A stretch of DNA of 5,621 bases, from the NCBI GenBank assembly GCA_003854995.1, contig RQOI01000042.1:1-5621 (forward strand). The letters run 5' to 3'. Both the position numbers and the translations under genes were made by a program. Source of the stretch: Candidatus Zhuqueibacterota bacterium (GTDB lineage: Bacteria > Zhuqueibacterota > Zhuqueibacteria > Residuimicrobiales > Krinioviventaceae). Position 1 is the first letter of the stretch, and every line of letters starts with the position of its first letter. A model generated the notes under the pieces. That model was not told where the DNA came from. It searched no databases and was given only the letters and a program-made list of their open reading frames with translations. Positions 5,585 through 5,621 of the stretch are shown here, piece by piece.

Positions 5585-5621
5585 AGCTGTAGAGTGAAAA
5601 GCTGTAAAGTGAAAAGCTGTA
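5585..5621 (+). repeat. 15-base tandem repeat after rplN, about 2.5 copies, cut by window end
   Basis: Two full units, AGCTGTAGAGTGAAA (5585-5599) and AGCTGTAAAGTGAAA (5600-5614), differ at one base and are followed by a third partial unit AGCTGTA (5615-5621) that runs off the window. The array begins 10 bases after the rplN stop. Two of the three forward frames hit stops within the array (TGA and TAG), so it is probably not part of a gene. It lies where the short rplN-rplX spacer is expected. Its function and total copy number cannot be seen here. Confidence 0.8.

Noticed and set aside
1..5621. CRISPR, tRNA, insertion sequence, toxin-antitoxin, defence or other accessory system
   Set aside because: Almost every base lies within or just next to a canonical ribosomal-protein gene in the standard order; apart from the terminal 15-base repeat nothing points to mobile or accessory DNA.

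Overview
This window is a ribosomal-protein operon segment from a bacterium: the end of the str operon, the complete S10 operon and the start of the spc operon, all on the + strand. In order it holds the 3' end of tuf (EF-Tu), rpsJ (S10), rplC (L3), rplD (L4), rplW (L23), rplB (L2), rpsS (S19), rplV (L22), rpsC (S3), rplP (L16), rpmC (L29), rpsQ (S17) and rplN (L14). This is the standard bacterial order, with no gene missing, inserted, frameshifted or split. The window ends 47 bases after rplN, where rplX (L24) would normally follow.

Layout. Positions 1-87 are the last 28 codons of tuf. Positions 126-2905 carry rpsJ, rplC, rplD, rplW and rplB; rplD and rplW overlap by 4 bases (ATGA). Positions 2917-4873 carry rpsS, rplV, rpsC, rplP and rpmC with gaps of 1 to 24 bases. 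Positions 4922-5574 carry rpsQ and rplN. The longest gap between genes is 63 bases (rpsJ-rplC), followed by 48 bases (rpmC-rpsQ). No convincing promoter or terminator is visible, so the genes look like one read-through transcript that begins upstream. Most genes have a GGAG-like Shine-Dalgarno (SD) site. Five starts need care. rplB, rplV, rpmC and rplN should start at internal ATGs (2081, 3226, 4676, 5206) rather than at the longest open frame. rpsC starts at TTG and rpsQ at GTG.

Organism. The proteins are clearly bacterial. Several signature positions look like the Bacteroidota/Chlorobiota (FCB) side of the tree from memory of the families: DHPMGGGEG in L2, GSIGASSWPSRV in L3 and an A-x-MGRA-type loop in L22. 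The consistent SD sites argue against Bacteroidota proper, where SD sites are usually weak or absent. A deep FCB-related lineage is a reasonable but unproven inference.

How the genes work together. S10, S19 and S3 go to the 30S head and S17 to the 30S body. L2, L3, L4, L14, L16, L22, L23 and L29 build the 50S subunit. L4 and L22 line the peptide exit tunnel, L23 and L29 surround its mouth, and L2, L3 and L16 lie near the peptidyl-transferase centre. EF-Tu delivers aminoacyl-tRNA to the finished ribosome. I found no previously undescribed system. The one sequence element the genes do not explain is a short 15-base tandem repeat at the 3' edge, just after rplN.
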